Shown here one piece after another: positions 1 to 11,639 of a DNA stretch of 64,000 nucleotides (its first letter is position 1; every line of letters starts with the position of its first letter). The notes under the pieces were generated by a model. It searched no databases, was not told the origin of the DNA, and was given only the letters and a program-made list of their open reading frames with translations. A program made the translations under genes and the position numbers. This DNA comes from Trichaptum fuscoviolaceum (taxonomy: Eukaryota; Basidiomycota; Agaricomycetes; Hymenochaetales; Trichaptaceae), in assembly GCA_910574455.1 (NCBI GenBank), contig CAJSYZ010000001.1, positions 1,397,424-1,461,423 of the forward strand, given 5' to 3'.

Positions 1-1644
1 CCAACGGCGCATGCACACTTATTTCTGGACCAAATATCGAAGAACCACCGGAGGAAGAGGCGAAGGGTCCAAATCTGCACCCGAGGCTACAGCGACTACA
101 CCATACAGGAAGTGAGCATCTATTAATCGAGATTCTGATGGTCGTGAATGAGCTAATAAAAGGTTGATACATTCATTTTTGCCTTCCGACGATAGTAAAG
201 CGACTGAGAAGCAAGAACGAAAATAGGCAGTACAATATGCTTGATTGTTCTGACAGAGAGGGGTTTATCAGTTTGACGCTTCCACTTCAGCAGGATATCC
301 CTGTACTAGTGGTACTCGAGAGCAAGACCATAGTCAGCGTATCCGAGAAACTTGTCTATGGAGGTCGGAGGTCCGGATGCTACCTTAATAACAGAGCGGA
401 TACGTACAACTTCAATTGAAAGACCGGGTCCCGAGCACTACCCGGGAGAGAAGAAGGGAGGAATACAAGGGTCGATTATTGCGAAGTCTGCCTGTCGCAG
501 GAGAAGACAAGTTCTAATCATCTCAGAACTTCGAGTTGTGAGTGACCCGATAATCGGGAACCGAATATCGCGACGCGTTCAAGCTGAAAGTTGCGATTAG
601 TATCAAGGAGCATGAGATAAGGTGAAAGCAACTGACTATAGAAGACCAGACGCCGGCGGTGCTGTTTGGCCCGGACACGAACGTTCTCTTCCGCATTCGT
701 TTCTTTACGTCCAGACGCGCTTGTTAGTCAATCTCACAGGTCATCGGGCGCCTACGATAAGGTCAAACTCGAAGATGATCGGCCACATCGGAACGTAGAC
801 TGCGCCGCTAGCAATTTGTCTCTTACGAAGTCCTGAGGTGGGATGTAACATCGAAGCAAGATGGCAGATCAAGTATCACCGCTCAGTGGCCACCGTGGTG
901 GCGCCAGACTTGAACATGGTCATTTCATTTGCGCCGTCGATAAGAGGAAGTGCTTCAGCCTGTTCCTGATTGCAGGCGCTGACTCGGAAGGATTGAGCAT
1001 TACATACATGACACACCGAGGAGCAGATCTGTGAACTTTCATAGTTCGCTTAGTTCGACTTCAGATAGTGAATTGCTATAACTTACTGTACTCTGTGAAG
1101 AAATATCGTAGCTATTGTTGCTTTTGTTTAGAGTCAGATGCTGCTTCTCGCCCATCGTCACGGTTTCGTTCGAAGTGTAGAGAAGAAAGAGCAACTTGCT
1201 GGGTATGACTCATCGACTCCCCCTCACAATCGTCGAATCGGGTAATAACGGCGGCGGATGAGACCGAACAGGAGTTTAGGGCTCCCAAAAAGGATAATGG
1301 CATGATCGACGCCATCAAAATGGCTGCTTATTTGGGAGGTATGTTGCCATTTGTGGATTAGTAATTGGTCCGATAAGAGCGTGGATAAGGCTAGGGGCAG
1401 AATTGAATTGATAAGGCACCAGAAATGGGAGACAGACCGGAGTGCCGAGCAGCGTCACTGAAGCTGAAGATAGACAGCCTGCCATGCCAATAGCCATGAT
1501 GCCACTGCACAGGCTAGTACAATCAAAAAGAATAAGAATGAAGATATCCAACACACGCCCGCTCCTCGCATCCCTCTCCCCTCCACCCCCCGCCCTCCAT
1601 CCTCCTCACTGTTCACCTTTCCTACGCACCCACACTCGTTGTCT
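1..1644. other. Left edge, no supported gene
   Basis: No open frame here is long enough, spliceable or family-like enough to call. The last ~100 bases before 1645 are rich in C and T (a run of CCCTCCACCCCCC type near 1570-1610), which is typical of fungal promoters and fits a start of transcription for the gene that follows. Confidence 0.5.
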
Positions 1645-2838
1645 ATGCCTCGCTTCACCTTCCTTGCTTTCGGGTCAGGCACGAAGAACAAGAACAAGTC
1701 GAATGCGAGCTTGAGCTCGTCGTCGAGAGATGCAGTAAATGAGGCACCGAACGTGGCACCAGCGCCGGCGAGCACAGACGCAGGCTCAAGTCAGGCTGGA
1801 AGCACGAGCACAGGCTCACCAGCGCTCAGCACCAGCGCAAACAGACACCGCTCTAACATCGCCAGCACTGTCGCTGGCGGGAAAAGCAGCGTGGTTGACA
1901 TCCCCCATCTGCCGCCAGGCCTGCCCTCGTCCTATCAGTACAACTTCGACTACATCACGAAGGGCGCCAGCGCACTCGGTGGGAATGGCGGTCGCGATAG
2001 GGCCCGGGTGTCGATGTCCTCGGGCGCCGCCCGCAGCGGGACCACTTCGAGTGCTTCTTTGCGCTCAAAACGGCGGGCTTCGAGCGTCTCCCTGACGAGT
2101 CGCTCTTCTTTGGCTGCGCCGCCCCCAGTAGCCTTGCGGCGGGACGTAGGACATCATTCTAGTAATGGAATGGTCGGGTGGCAGAGCTCGTATCAGGATC
2201 AGAACATATTCGGCTCGCAGTATGGTATGACTCTTCCTAGGAAGATGGTGACCACGAGCACAGAAACTATTAATGCATACGAGCAAAATTTGCGAAGGCG
2301 ATCCATGTCGTTCACGTACCATCAATGCTATTCTTCACCTTCCCTTGCAACCCTACCTGGTCTGTCTCCGGAAACAGATACGGACCCCGAACGCGAATCA
2401 CTTTCCTCGGTCTCATCCTTATCCTCCTACTCGTCCGGGAACTCAGAATACGACTCTCCACCAACATCTGGCACGCCTTCACCTGCATCTTCGCCTCCGG
2501 ACAAATCCAATCCGCTGGTCGACATTGAGTCCTCCAAGCTCTTCCAGGAATTCTCGTCGCCCGCCCGACGCGCTGCCCTAGAGCGTGAGTTTGAGGAAGA
2601 GCGGCGGCGGCGCGAAGCTGAGCATACACGTCTTCTCCGTTGGCGGTACGTTGCGGGGATACTGCTGAGCCGCTCGAGCGGAAAACCGATAACAAGGAAG
2701 CTCGGCGCTACGATCCCGAATGCGCCGCAGGGTTTAGGCCTGGAGATCGACGCTGCGGACGAAGCTCATGCCGTGCGCATTCGAAAAGGATATGTAAAGA
2801 GTAGCCTGTCGACCGTTGTTGTTCTAGAGGTTCAATGA
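1645..2838 (+). CDS. Ser-rich protein of unknown function
   Basis: An uninterrupted frame of 397 codons starts at the ATG at 1645 (MPRFTFLAFGSG) and ends with TGA at 2836-2838. The product is Ser/Thr/Ala-rich and low in complexity through most of its length. A more ordered stretch, SSPARRAALEREFEEERRRR at about residues 305-325, is probably a charged helix. A basic Arg-rich C-terminal part follows (LLRWRYVAGILLSRSSGKP). There is no signal peptide, membrane segment or recognisable domain. A C/T-rich tract lies just upstream, so it looks like an ordinary host gene. The function is unknown; the composition suggests a largely disordered cytosolic or nuclear protein. Confidence 0.6.
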   Translation: MPRFTFLAFGSGTKNKNKSNASLSSSSRDAVNEAPNVAPAPASTDAGSSQAGSTSTGSPALSTSANRHRSNIASTVAGGKSSVVDIPHLPPGLPSSYQYNFDYITKGASALGGNGGRDRARVSMSSGAARSGTTSSASLRSKRRASSVSLTSRSSLAAPPPVALRRDVGHHSSNGMVGWQSSYQDQNIFGSQYGMTLPRKMVTTSTETINAYEQNLRRRSMSFTYHQCYSSPSLATLPGLSPETDTDPERESLSSVSSLSSYSSGNSEYDSPPTSGTPSPASSPPDKSNPLVDIESSKLFQEFSSPARRAALEREFEEERRRREAEHTRLLRWRYVAGILLSRSSGKPITRKLGATIPNAPQGLGLEIDAADEAHAVRIRKGYVKSSLSTVVVLEVQ

Positions 2839-4736
2839 CAATGAGTCTGATTGACAATGGTACGCTGGATCACTTTAGACTAATTCTAAAACTTGGCTAA
2901 TGTTACTTTTCTCCCTTAGTCAATGTTCATGAATGTGCCCCTCCTAATGACACCGCGCTAGCGCCTTCAAGACTATCTTCGCCATTATTTCCGCATGTTC
3001 CATATTAAAGTAGTCAACTGTTTATTTTATCCCTTCACTGGATATTATTTTCTTTCAGCAATTTCCATGTCATATTTTCTCGCTCTCCGGTTCTGGTTTT
3101 TTCATCTATCTGTCGCTGTCGCTCCGGACTCCACAGCACACATGTAAATCTAGCAACATTAACCCAAAATCCGTAACCATAGTCCACTCGTCAACCTTCT
3201 TGTGCTTCTCACCTCCACTATTCTCACCTTCTCTGTCAACGAACACACTTTTCCCGAGTTATCCCCTTCCTGCCACCGGCACCTAGAACGCCCGTTTTTG
3301 CCCCTTGCTTCTTTGCTTCCTTGTTCCTTACACATGTGTGCACCCGCGATCAACCTTCTTCCTACTCTACCAACACCCCTTCCGCTGCCTAAGCTGACCG
3401 CATATCTCGGACCTTTCACACGTCGATGCAGCGTCTATCGCATCTTTTCTTACTCTGTATATGTATCATTCTCGTCCCAGTCCATCGCCTTGTTTCTTCT
3501 TCTGGGTTCTCCCCCATATTCTCTTCCTTCTTCTTCTCCTTTGGGTTTTTTTTTGCATCACATTAGCATCCCGTACACTCAACGCACTTTATTTGATAGA
3601 TTGATAGACATTGCCCGCTCTGACTCCTCACCATCATCCAGACTCTTTCATGGCGCCCAAGCGGTGTTAGATTTTTGGCAGAAGTGATAATACATCACCT
3701 GTGCTCCCAACTGATCGAATGATTTCTTGCGGACACCGGCAATATACCTAAAGATAGACTTCAGTTTACACGCACGTTGGTATACGTCTGATGTACCCTC
3801 GCACTGAAACGTTGGTCTAAATTGACCAAAACAGCGAATGTGAGGCGGACGGTAATCGTGTTGTATCTGTGAAGATTCTAGGATCAGTATTTGATTAGGT
3901 GCCAGTGTCGTAATACCCACCGGATAAATTCTTCTACTTATTTGCTAAGGGCAAGTTCACGCATGTAGCACCACTACACGAGTTTTGTGTGAGTTTGACG
4001 GCGCGGGTGACTGAACGGCCGACTCTAGACTCTATTAGACCACGTCCTCGATCAGGTACAGTAGTAGCCAATCGTCCTGTAGTACCAGAAGGCGAACAGC
4101 CAGAATTTATGGCATTCGTATTGATTGATACAGCGCCTAAGTCACCAGTGCATCAGGCAGAATCAAACCACATTCTTGGCGCATGGAGGTCGGCTTTCGT
4201 CCGAGTCGCAGGTCGAAGCTGTCTAGGAAGATGAACTTTGGCTGGCTAGAGAATGTCTGAAAGGTGGTGCTTCAAGCTGACAGACCTTCAAACGAGACTC
4301 CACAGGGCTGCAGCTGGAGCAATGGTTTGTCCCGCTGTACCACGGCGTAGGAAAAGACTGTTGATAATGGTCGGATGATGAAGTGCGGCTGCGTCTGATC
4401 GATAGGGATGATGTGAGTGAGCTTCACCGTAACGTACTCACCATACATTCAAGTTATTTACACCATCATGCCAGTAGACGCCTTGATAGCGAGACTCTTG
4501 TACTAGTAGCTTTAGACTACCGACACACATTCACGACTCCTGCAGCGCGTAAGTAGTGGCGGGGCGAGGTACAGATAGTGGCAGCACTTTGTCTTTCACT
4601 ATTATGCATACTTTGGCAAGAGCAAGCACATTGTATAAAATACGCTGGTGGATGAATACGACTCGGAGTCGGGAGCTTGGGATATGATTTAAATTTCGAG
4701 CTCCGCCGTGTCGGACTCTGAATCGGAGCCTAAGAC
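2839..4736. other. Spacer between host gene and nested elements
   Basis: No complete gene is supported. A pyrimidine-rich, promoter-like tract runs from about 3190 to 3560. It ends near an ATG at 3651 whose frame closes after a few codons, so it may be the promoter and 5' end of a truncated host gene. Short frames at 3648-3920 and 3989-4234 have no family resemblance. Confidence 0.4.
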
Positions 4737-4746
4737 GACTCCGATA
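4737..4746. repeat. Left target-site duplication of the MULE
   Basis: GACTCCGATA lies directly outside the left terminal inverted repeat. The same ten bases lie directly outside the right terminal repeat at 49157-49166. A 9-11 bp duplication is typical of Mutator-like elements. Confidence 0.85.
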
Positions 4747-4793
4747 AGTTGCTGAATTTCCGCCGGTGGGACCCTGACCCTAAAAAGGAAATC
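4747..4793 (+). repeat. MULE left terminal inverted repeat
   Basis: It starts AGTTGCTGAATTTCCGCCGG and continues with GTGGGACCCTGACCC and TAAAAAGGAAATC. It matches the reverse complement of 49111-49156 apart from one gap and about six substitutions. Confidence 0.85.
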
Positions 4794-5237
4794 CATCCCA
4801 AACAGTGGTACGCTGTTCGGCATTGCTTAACGGCAGCTACCCCACGCAAAGCCAGCGTGACATAGTAGTACATACTGTACAGTTTATGTAAGTAAATAAT
4901 TTCCACGGTCTTTGCGCCAGTAAAAAGGTCTAACAACGCATGAACGACGGTTTTCCTTTCGCCACGCAGAGCTTGCTCATGTCTACGCAAGTTGCTGCTG
5001 TAGCTTCGGTGTCTTCTCTGGGTCACTGACAGCCTGCAAGAAAATGTGAGTTCTCTTATTTGTTAAATAACAACATAATCTCTAATCTAATGTGCAGTTT
5101 AAGATATACAATGCGGTGAAGTACACACAGGCCGCTCGAGCATAGGTTTGTGCGTCTGCCTGTATGTACTTTACGCTATTGTTGCAAGCCCCGCCTGTCT
5201 TCCTTCAAGGCAAATGGATGGAACATATTTGATGTTG

Positions 5238-6621
5238 TCATTGCTGCAAATTCCTTTGCTGAGTGCTGTTCGGAGGTGGTATTAGAGGTTCGGAAAATGG
5301 TTGTGCTTGTGTTTGCGGAGGATTTGAGTTTTGTGGTGTTGTCGCGTATGTCATGTAGACGGGATACTGAGGATAATAAGGAACTGGATAATAATAATAT
5401 GGCATTGTGGGTGCAGGAATGAAATGGTGCTGAGTATTCTGTACGAAAACAGGTTGTTGAGCAGATTGTTGCACTGCAGATGGTTTTTGTGGAAGTTTCT
5501 GGTTGGATTGTGGAGACTTCGGCTTTGTTATAGTCTGTGTCTGTGGTCGTGGATTCTTTTCTTCCCCGCTGTTGTTGTCTGCGGTGCTTTGTGCTTTTCT
5601 TGTGTTGTGTGTGTTGATGTGCAAATCTTCTGCAATTAGTGCATCGCTCTTGGCTTTTTTCCCACTCCGTTCGCCTCCAGCATACGGGTCAGTGTGCAAG
5701 GATTTCCGTTTTGTTTTCTCTGGAGGAACCTTCCGACTGTATGCTTCTGCTGTTTCAGTCTTTGTCTTTTTGTTGGGTGGTAATTGTTCAGCGGGTGGAA
5801 GGAAAGGTTGTTTGAGAGTTGAGTCTAGTAATGCATCACGTAGTAGTGATTCTACCATAACCAGCTTTTCAACATCAAAAAGTTGCGAGGCACAGCGATT
5901 CAATGAGTGGATGGAAAGGGTGTGCGATAGACGAGAGATTTCAGCTACTGTCTTGTGGAGCTGCGAAGATGTTATGGTTGCTGATTCTGTTGCTGAATTA
6001 TGAACAGGATGCTCGCCCGGGAGTTCCGTAATCTGGAGGGACTCTAATTTGCTCTCCTCATTGTTGCCCCATGCCAGTGTTGGATAATGCAGTCGAGCTG
6101 CATAGATGTGTTTGCAAAATCGGATTAATGGAAAATCAGGGCAGTTGCACGTCAACGGTGAAATAGTAACCTTGTACTTGATGGTGGCCAATGTTTGTGA
6201 TTGCACCTCAAGCAGCTTTTCGTTAACGAGTACCACTGATGCTGCTGGTATTGCTTTACCACGAGTTTCAATATCCTGATGCTTACGCATTTCCAGAGTA
6301 GGCCCTTCAAAACCTAGTCTATTCCGATGATAGCGAATGGCAAAATATGGGCTAACATCTCGAATTAAGACAGCAATCAGATAGTCAAGCCTTCGATTTC
6401 GTTTTCCATGCAAGAACATTGACTTCAATGTATGATGCCATCTGTCAAACGAGTTTCAGTGCGGGTAAGTTAAAAACTTCATGAAAATCACACGTACGCC
6501 TCAATTAACATGTTTGTATCTGATAGCTCATCAATTGTTCGCCCTCTTCTGTGTACTGCAGACCAATATGTTTGTTCATTCATCCAATGACTCTCCAGGT
6601 AGTCCCGAAACGAAGGTGCAT
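5238..6621 (-). pseudogene. MULE transposase, 3' (C-terminal) part with SWIM zinc finger
   Basis: This is the C-terminal half of the transposase whose N-terminal half is at 47501-48970. Reading from 6621 on the minus strand, the frame gives SFRDYLESHW, then YWSAVHRRGRTIDELSDTNM, with a 70-nt GT-AG intron at about 6429-6498 inside the IEA-WHH motif that supplies the catalytic Glu. Downstream is a SWIM zinc finger (CNCPDFP...FCKH), followed by a Lys/Gln/Pro-rich tail with a Tyr/Pro-rich end (PYYYYPVPYYPQYP) and a stop at 5238. The tail is probably disordered. The coding frame has no stop or frameshift; it is broken only by the insertion at its 5' edge. DNA cleavage and strand transfer in the nucleus is the known role of the family. 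Confidence 0.85.
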
Positions 6622-6647
6622 CAGGGAATCTTCTTTTTCACTTAAGG
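6622..6647 (+). repeat. Left inverted end of the 40.9-kb insert
   Basis: CAGGGAATCTTCTTTTTCAC followed by TTAAGG. It matches the reverse complement of 47476-47500 at about 22 of 25 aligned positions. Confidence 0.7.
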
Positions 6648-6836
6648 TTACTTAAACGGTCTGAAATTTACTGAAGCCCTGGGAAGTGAAATTCTACTGA
6701 TTTACTGATTTCAGGCATGTGGTTTCATTATTCAGGAAGGGGCCTGCTGAAATCAGTGCCGTCGACTTAAATCAGTACTTCAGGCATTCAGTCTTCAGCA
6801 TTCAAGCATATCAGAAGTTTTTTTCTGGCATTCGAA

Positions 6837-7001
6837 TTGCAGTGCTCAAGTGTATAAGTTTGTAAGGGGTTCAAGTAGTTCATTCCATAAGTAATTCATC
6901 ATTTAATCATATAAGCAGACTTTTTTGTCTGTCGGTTTGCAGTACTCAAGCGTGTAAGTGCGTAAGAGGTTCCAGAATTACTTCATTTCCACAAGTAATT
7001 T
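6837..7001 (+). repeat. Left subterminal direct repeat, two ~62-bp units
   Basis: Two diverged units begin with TTGCAGTGCTCAAGTGTATA (6837) and TTGCAGTACTCAAGCGTGTA (6937). Both run through a GTAAG-GGTTC core to CATAAGTAATT / CACAAGTAATT. The period is 100 bp. Repeats just inside the ends of DNA transposons usually bind transposase. Confidence 0.65.
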
Positions 7002-7222
7002 AAGACAATAAGTAGAAATCAGTGCATCAGTGTCACGGTCCCTCAGTAGCTACACCACGGCATCCTGAACCAGATTGTATTTTGCCACTTCTGCCTCGCT
7101 GGCAGGCTGTTCCTCGGCATATTCAGAGAACGAATGCCACTGCAAGTTGATGGTAGTAAGAGCTTGAATACAGTGGCGGGGTGATGGGTCAAAGCCGAAG
7201 CTCACCAGAGATCGACCTGCTC

Positions 7223-10200
7223 TTAAAAGTCTGCGCCGTCCGTAGCCGAATCCCATAATGAACCCTCGTCCTCCTCGCGATCGCCCTCACCTTCCCAGTC
7301 CTCTCTGCCTGCGTCATTCTCCTCGCCCTCAAAACCTCCACTGCGTCCATAACCCACGCTGAAATTCTCGTCCGCATCCTTGTTCTCATCCTGATCCTGA
7401 TCCTTGTCCTCCTCCTGATCCTTGTCCTCGACCTCGTCTCCCTCGCCAAGCACACTCTCGTCCTCCATATCGTCTTCCCTATCCTTGAAATCCTCGACTT
7501 CTTTGCCGTCATTATCCTTATCCTCCTTGCACTTACTACTTCTAGTAGCGCCCTCGCCATATGTATACTCGCCGCTCGCATCCGCGTCTCCAACGTCAAG
7601 ATACAGGGAGAAATCCCTGCCAGTGACACCCGATCCAACAAGTTCGGTGTTCTTTCCCGCACTAAAATCTTCAATGGAATTGTAAGCTGCTAGGCAGGAT
7701 CGGACCTTCTCCCAGTTTGATTCAGTAAAAAACGAGGAATTCGACAATAAGTTAACATAGTCGTCCGTATGAGGCTGCCACAGAGCACTGGTGAAGTACC
7801 ACTCAGCGCCACCAAACTCTTCTTTGATCTTTTGCAACCGGGCCACTTGCTTGTCGATTGCAACCTTGACCTGTTCATGAGAAATTCAGCGAATAAAGCC
7901 ACTATAAGAACTGAAGTAGATAGATACCGCGGTTGCCGCAAGAGCGAGGGCACCGATAGGCTTTCCTATTGTGTTTTTATCCAGTACTTTATGCCGACCC
8001 AGGGCCAAGACTAGGTGTACGGACAACACTGAGATTACAAGATCAGAGCAGAACAACCCTTGCTTCTGTACTTTCAGAGTCAATGCAGGGATACGAAGGG
8101 TGACATGGGGCAAATTTTTACATACCTTATCCATACTATGCCAGCTTTCCCAGAGGAATGGTTCAGCTTTCTTCTTGTCGACCATCGTCTGCAACATCTT
8201 CACAATTTCTTCGGTCTCCACCGACTTAGAACGCTCGTTGCCGACGAAACTCGAAATTGATTGTTCGGCTTTCTCGAACAATTTCTTGCGCCAACTATCA
8301 GAGCATCTCTGGGCTGCCTACAGGGCAGATCATACTTGATTCAAAATGGCCGATGAAAGACAATAAGGGATGACTCAACTAAAGAACAGATGTCGGCCAA
8401 TTGCGTGTCGTAACTAAGTTCGACAGAATCAAACACCTTCCCCCACAAGGCTCCGATGGACTTATTGTCCGGGTTTTGCCATGGAGTTGTGGACTTTCCA
8501 ACTGCGCGATACAGCGAAGGCAGAAGAATGTGAGTCCAGCCTGCCTGAGTTCCGGGAGGGAGACACTGATTCGTTGCCCTTTTTTTGCCGGGAGCGCGGG
8601 ATCCCTCCCTTCCGATACTATTTCTATCCTTGTCCTCAAGCCCTACAGATGTCTGCATTTCTGCAAGTTAGTGGATGTATATCATAGACATGATTTGATT
8701 AACGCACAGAGCTAGTAGTCCGAGAGACTTTGCGATGACCAAGATGAGCCTTGGTTGCGAGCACTTCGGGTTCAGGACTGATGGATACTGTCGTCATCGC
8801 AGGTGATTGTGCTCGTGGTGTTAGCGACACCTCACAACCACTTGCCTGTTAAAGGAGCCTTGAATTAGTACACGAATCAATTGCAGCAATTAGCTCACAC
8901 TTGCAATATGTTGCGCATGAGCCGCCAGAGACCTCTTCAAATTGCGAATAGAAGTAGAAGATTTCATCTGTAGCAATTAGAGGAATTGTTACCAAGAAAA
9001 GCTCGAAGAGAATTGAATACCAGTATATCAGCCTGAGAATGACTGTCTTGCAGTTTACTCTTGTTACTAGTAGTGAGGTTCAAATCCTTGTTGCTTAATC
9101 AGAAATGATATGAAATGGAGATTAGAAGGATTAACACTAACTGTCGAGGCAGCCTGTGATGACGGCTTCTTCATATACACGTTCATGCTAGTCTGTTTTA
9201 GATAGTAAGGAAGTGATCTGAATATTGGGTGGAAATGCAAGAATTACCACGGCATGCGAGTTAGAGTCCGGCGGTGACTTCCTCTTCTTATTATTCGCGA
9301 TCATGCTGTCCTACAATAAGCAAAGCTTAGTAAGACGACCAGATCCTTGCCAAAGAAAGGGGTGCAGAAAGTTGTCCTATTGAGTGTCGATGCCTACACA
9401 TACCTGCATCTGCAGATACAACGCCGGCGATTGCTCTCTATGTCCATCGACAGTAATACCCTCCTGACGAGATGACAGGTGAGTAGTGAGGGGGTAAAAG
9501 CAGAATAAACTTACCGTTACATCAAGCTGGGAGTTGGCGATTCTCTGCATTTTCGCGCCCTATTCAGAGTACGGTTTGGTAAGTAATGAAGTAAAGATAT
9601 GTCGACGCCGAAGGACACAAGAAAGTCCGGCACCAGATCCATGCTTTGATGTGAAACACTCACCTGAATGGCCGATTGTCTCCTGATATTCTTCTTCTCC
9701 AGAGCACAAAGAAGGAAGGATAAGTAGCGCGAACGAAGCAAGACATTATGATGCCACTTACCAACGTTGTAGGAGCCTGCAAGTCGGAGAGAGTGTCGCG
9801 GGATAGCTTCCTTTTCTTCGATTTATTGCTGGCTCCATCCTGATACGATACAGAAACATTGTTAATTAGCCATCGTTGTGCATGGGACTCCACCGATGCA
9901 TAGTCTCTGTGAATCGAACGATTTCTTTGAACTTTAAGCGGCACTCACATTGGCTTGGGGCGGTATTGTAAGTCTCCTCGCGTCCTAATTAAACGCACAA
10001 TCAAAATATTAAGATTTCATCTGCCAGTCTAATGAATGCTTTAACCAACTCACATTATCAGTGTCGGAGTCAACAAGATGTGCCGTCTGTCGCTCGCTCG
10101 CAAAGCTATTCTTTACACCTTGAAAACTCGTGAGGGTTACTGTCTCTCCTTCATCCTCCCAAGGACTAAAGTTTGCATCCTCTTGCACCGAGGCGGGGAG

Positions 10201-10295
10201 CCTAAATTTTCCTTGTGTCAGCCAGGCTCACAACTTGAAACAAAGATAAGGATGTGAGCATTATAAGTGAAGAAGCTGCAACGTTCGGGTTCATG
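7223..10295 (-). CDS. Element accessory gene with a phase-0 micro-exon array
   Basis: A many-exon minus-strand gene with an uncertain start near 10295. Exons can be followed from 10201 downward: 10054-10201, 9949-9984 (36 nt), then exons of about 78, 33, 45, 60, 63, 51, 66, 69 and 138 nt, each bounded by GT and AG and each a multiple of three. Larger exons follow at about 8390-8640, 8163-8316, 7922-8059 and 7223-7870. The micro-exons encode short Lys/Arg- and Ser-rich peptides (KSKKRKLSRD, NNKKRKSPPD, IRNLKRS) that look like nuclear-localisation segments. The larger exons encode a helical region (WTHILLPSLYRAVGKS, IGALALAATA) and an extremely acidic Asp/Glu-rich tail. No known domain is recognised. 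It sits at the left end of the insert, so an accessory role to the transposase is inferred. Start, stop and some exon edges need transcript support. Confidence 0.5.
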
Positions 10296-10589
10296 ATGAT
10301 CTTGAAGAAGTGTGGCACGGCGGTGACCCGCCGGGCCGCCACGGTCGCTGCCACTGGCAGTGTCACTGGCGCACGCGTGGCACGCTCAAACTGCCACTGG
10401 CAGTGGCGGGCGCATTCAAGCTATCAGTACTAGTACTACTAGTAGTAGTAGTAAGTAGTACTACAATGATAAGCTTCAAGTAGCTGAGTTTAAATCAAGC
10501 TTCACACTTACTATCAACTTGAATTTGTTTGAATTTGAAACTCATCTTTCGTACTATGATGCGAACGGTTGAGTAGTACGACTTCAAAC
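10296..10589. repeat. Palindromic-word spacer
   Basis: A gene-free stretch packed with the short words seen in all spacers of this insert: GCCACTGGCAGTG near 10349, ACTAGTACTACTAGTAGTAG near 10432, and CTTCAAG/CTTGAA near 10470-10540. Confidence 0.6.
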
Positions 10590-11595
10590 TCACAAGTCAA
10601 TATCTTCTACTATCTTCCTTGCGATCTCAGGATTTCTGCCCTCTCCGCCGAAGAAAGTGGATCCATCTGTGTTGCGAAGTGCCCTGACAGGTCGCTTTGT
10701 CTTATCGTTCCGTTTCGACGTATTGGGCGAGTCTATCATGTCTGTATCCTCACCAGAAAGACTGCTGTCCTGTCCTGCAAGCGTACTATGATAGCCAGTG
10801 CCTCCTATGATACGACTTGAAGCCTTTGCGCCCTGCACACAAGTACGGAAAGGAAGTGCACCTCTGGTGTCCTTTTTCCTCGCCTTTTTTGCGCGCTCTC
10901 TATCTGGTCCATCGGAATTGGCTGCATCATAACGTGAGTCAATATGTTCATCTTTCAAAACCTAAAGTCGTAAAGGTAATGCAACTTACGAACATAAAAG
11001 TTTGCATTGCCTTCAGCTTCACAAAAGCTGTCTTTTTCCTCGTTCGTTGAACCTGCAATGCCAATATCTGGTAACTCGACTGTCGCTGTCTTGAAGATAA
11101 GGACTCACTAGCTTCAGGAGTGTCTTTCGGTTTTTTTAGCCCTCGTTTGTCAGTGCCAGCCAGCTTAGGTGCAGTTGAGCCCATCTGGGTGCGAATGTCA
11201 AGAGCCTTCGACAAATTCTTCTCAAGCTCCATCGTCTCCAGTATTGCTGTTTCCTGTTGCTCTGCTGCAGCTCTCTTTTTGCGTACCTTCTCAGATGCCT
11301 CTTGTTCTTTTGCTGCCCGTTTCTGTTCCGCATCAAGTTTTCTCTTCTCTCTCGCATCCGCGGCTTGTTGAGCCGCAGCTTCGCGCAGAGCTGCCCGTTC
11401 TTCCTTCTGTTTTTCCTTCTCCTCCTTTTCCCTCAATGCCTCACCACGCTTTGAGGCCTGCTCTTCTCTCCTTCTCTCCTTCTCTTCTTTCTCCCTCAAT
11501 ACCTCCTCTTTCGTTCGACGTGTTCTGAGTTTATTGACTATGGCTCCCGGGTGCTGATTGCTATTCTTAGCCCGCGTTTGTCTTCGAGTTGACAT
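10590..11595 (-). CDS. Lys/Glu-rich coiled-coil accessory protein
   Basis: Three exons on the minus strand (11109-11595, 10990-11052, 10590-10921) join in frame to 293 codons plus stop, with standard GT-AG borders. I chose the ATG at 11595 (MSTRRQTRAKN), six codons inside the open frame, because it starts a basic N-terminus. Residues ~25-115 are a long charged helix (RRTKEEVLREKEEKERRREE, then Ala/Lys/Glu repeats) that should form a coiled coil. The C-terminal third is basic and Ser-rich (RERAKKARKK). Short Lys/Glu-rich proteins of this shape are common beside Plavaka-like transposases in Agaricomycetes, but no enzymatic function is known. It lies divergently next to the transposase (483 bp apart), so a shared promoter region is possible. 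Unlike its neighbours it shows no lesion. Confidence 0.6.
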
Positions 11596-11639
11596 TCTTG
11601 TGCAGTGTTTCAAGTCGAGGCACGCTGACAGGTGCTATG

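Noticed and set aside
3580..3640. Short similarity between TTTGATAGATTGATAGACAT near 3591 and TTTGATAGATCAATAGACAT near 57267
   Set aside because: Only about 20-25 bases in two promoter-like tracts; it could be chance or a shared leader motif and does not show duplication of a gene.
7189..7674. An Arg/Thr-rich frame overlapping the acidic tail of the micro-exon gene
   Set aside because: It is a frame-shifted shadow of the Asp/Glu-rich coding sequence; the acidic frame continues from upstream exons with matching splice sites.
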